A model generated the notes under the pieces. The model worked only from the letters and a program-made list of their open reading frames with translations, was not told the origin of the DNA and made no database searches. Positions 5,680-5,704 of a stretch of DNA of 5,704 nt are shown one piece after another; positions within the stretch are counted from its first letter, which is position 1, and every line of letters starts with the position of its first letter. Both the position numbers and the translations under genes were made by a program. Location: positions 1 through 5,704 of the forward strand of contig DCUA01000192.1 in the NCBI GenBank assembly GCA_002329675.1, written 5' to 3'. Origin of the DNA: Firmicutes bacterium UBA1426. GTDB taxonomy: Bacteria; Bacillota; Clostridia; Peptostreptococcales; Anaerovoracaceae.

Positions 5680-5704
5680 CAAGATAAATGAGATACGAAA
5701 ACAC

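Overview
The window looks like a piece of a low-to-moderate GC Firmicutes genome, most likely a strict anaerobe of the Clostridia (Lachnospiraceae or a relative). This is inferred from the protein families: an EFR1-type flavodoxin/ferredoxin fusion, DUF4180, a COG1237-type metallo-beta-lactamase-fold protein and a CPBP membrane protease occur together in such genomes. Strong AGGAGG-like ribosome binding sites agree. No RNA gene, CRISPR array, insertion sequence or phage gene is visible.

Layout. (1) Bases 1-502, plus strand: the C-terminal end of a P1B-type heavy-metal ATPase whose start lies outside the window. (2) Bases 487-2859, minus strand, read right to left: a DUF4180 protein, an exodeoxyribonuclease III/AP endonuclease 12 bases downstream, then, after an 87-base gap with a small hairpin, a seven-helix membrane diguanylate cyclase with a GTG start. 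The cyclase 3' end overlaps the ATPase 3' end by 16 bases. (3) Bases 2860-3101: a divergent intergenic region with a good sigma-A-type promoter facing DUF4180 and three alternating copies of a CATCCGG half-site. (4) Bases 3102-4782, plus strand: an EFR1 ferredoxin/flavodoxin and an MBL-fold hydrolase, separated by 85 bases holding a 13-bp perfect stem-loop. (5) Bases 4876-5517, minus strand: a CPBP-family intramembrane protease preceded by a long leader and an extended -10 promoter.

How the genes may work together. DUF4180 and the AP endonuclease are closely spaced and probably cotranscribed, so the DUF4180 protein may be tied to DNA repair or stress, although nothing in its sequence states a function. 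The EFR1 protein and the MBL-fold protein are plausibly coexpressed redox/metal proteins of unknown substrate. The ATPase, cyclase and protease look like independent genes. Each gene belongs to a recognisable family. The least explained items are the DUF4180-xth pair, the EFR1-MBL pair and the CATCCGG palindrome. I see no clear evidence of a wholly new system.
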